Part shown: positions 5,377 to 5,462 of the stretch, piece after piece | Position numbering within the stretch: position 1 is the stretch's first letter | How the letters are laid out: every line of letters begins with the position of its first letter | NCBI GenBank assembly: GCA_964484515.1 | Contig: CAZAGT010000344.1 | Location: 1-5,462 of the forward strand | Direction of reading: 5' to 3' | Length of the DNA: 5,462 nt | DNA from: CAZAGT01 sp964484515 | GTDB taxonomy: Bacteria; Desulfobacterota; DSM-4660; Desulfatiglandales; HGW-15 | Made by a program: the position numbers and the translations under genes | Notes under the pieces: generated by a model | Told to the model about the DNA's origin: nothing | What the model saw: the letters and a program-made list of their open reading frames with translations, nothing else | Databases searched by the model: none

Positions 5377-5462
5377 CACATTTTAGATTTTTGAAACGCA
5401 TTAGCGTATACGATCCGTCCGGTCATGGGGGTCTCTTTTCAAAAACGAGGAATTGAGTGCAA
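5377..5462 (+). repeat. Dispersed repeat copy B (continues past window end)
   Basis: Same family as the right arm of the element at 1002-1217, in the opposite orientation. Positions 5421-5460 match the reverse complement of 1174-1213 at 38 of 40 positions. The outer block AGATTTTTGA (5385-5394) is also shared. Relative to copy A, the stretch between the outer block and GGTCAT is about 14 bp longer. The copy runs off the window, so its other end and any transposase beyond it are not visible. Confidence 0.75.

Larger units (their letters stand above)
4973..5462. other. 490-bp non-coding tail region
   Basis: No gene with recognisable homology is seen on either strand. Contents in order: a doubtful 62-codon open frame (5001-5189); the second promoter-like unit (5133-5185) with an inverted repeat in its spacer; an imperfect direct repeat (GTCACCGTCGAC then CCGGGC at 5091, GTCACCATCGACTCCCGGGC at 5211); and the second dispersed-repeat copy from about 5377 to the window edge. 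The strong promoter-like sequence has no gene behind it inside the window. Confidence 0.5.

Overview
The window reads as a bacterial chromosome segment. Genes have Shine-Dalgarno sites complementary to the 16S 3' end, GTG/TTG starts are used alongside ATG, there is a PAS/HisKA sensor kinase, and one protein carries a Sec-type signal peptide. Base composition looks mid-to-high GC by eye. No marker gene fixes the lineage. A metal-rich, repeat-bearing environmental proteobacterium, for instance a Desulfobacterota-like lineage, would fit, but that is a guess. The DUF2080-type gene is a family best known from archaea, which leaves some doubt.

Layout. (1) 1-978: C-terminal part of a histidine kinase whose 5' end lies left of the window. 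(2) 978-1453: non-coding, holding a 216-bp MITE-like element (1002-1217) with 33-bp imperfect terminal inverted repeats and a further inner inverted segment. (3) 1454-3357: a two-gene plus-strand operon. It encodes an exported TIKI/ChaN/EreA-superfamily protein (two GxxH motifs) and, 14 bp later behind a near-perfect ribosome site, a phosphotriesterase-family metallohydrolase. (4) 3384-4091, minus strand and convergent: a transglutaminase-like cysteine-protease-fold protein. (5) 4092-4276: a divergent regulatory stretch with an AT-rich motif and an orphan intrinsic terminator. (6) 4277-4972: a DUF2080-type transposase-associated small protein followed by a GNAT acetyltransferase. (7) 4973-5462: non-coding. 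It holds a second copy of the promoter-like unit seen at 4105-4160, a perfect inverted repeat in its -35/-10 spacer, and at the window edge another copy of the 1002-1217 repeat family.

How the parts relate. The TIKI-like protein and the phosphotriesterase homologue are probably co-transcribed and may act on related substrates, but neither substrate can be read from sequence. The kinase has no response regulator in view. The most notable structure is in the non-coding DNA. The gene block from about 1244 to 5376 lies between two inverted copies of one dispersed repeat. Within it, the DUF2080-GNAT pair lies between two direct copies of a 53-56 bp unit (TTTTTC, CTTGACA, then TAGCTAAAAT). No transposase is present, so these look like non-autonomous or decayed mobile structures.
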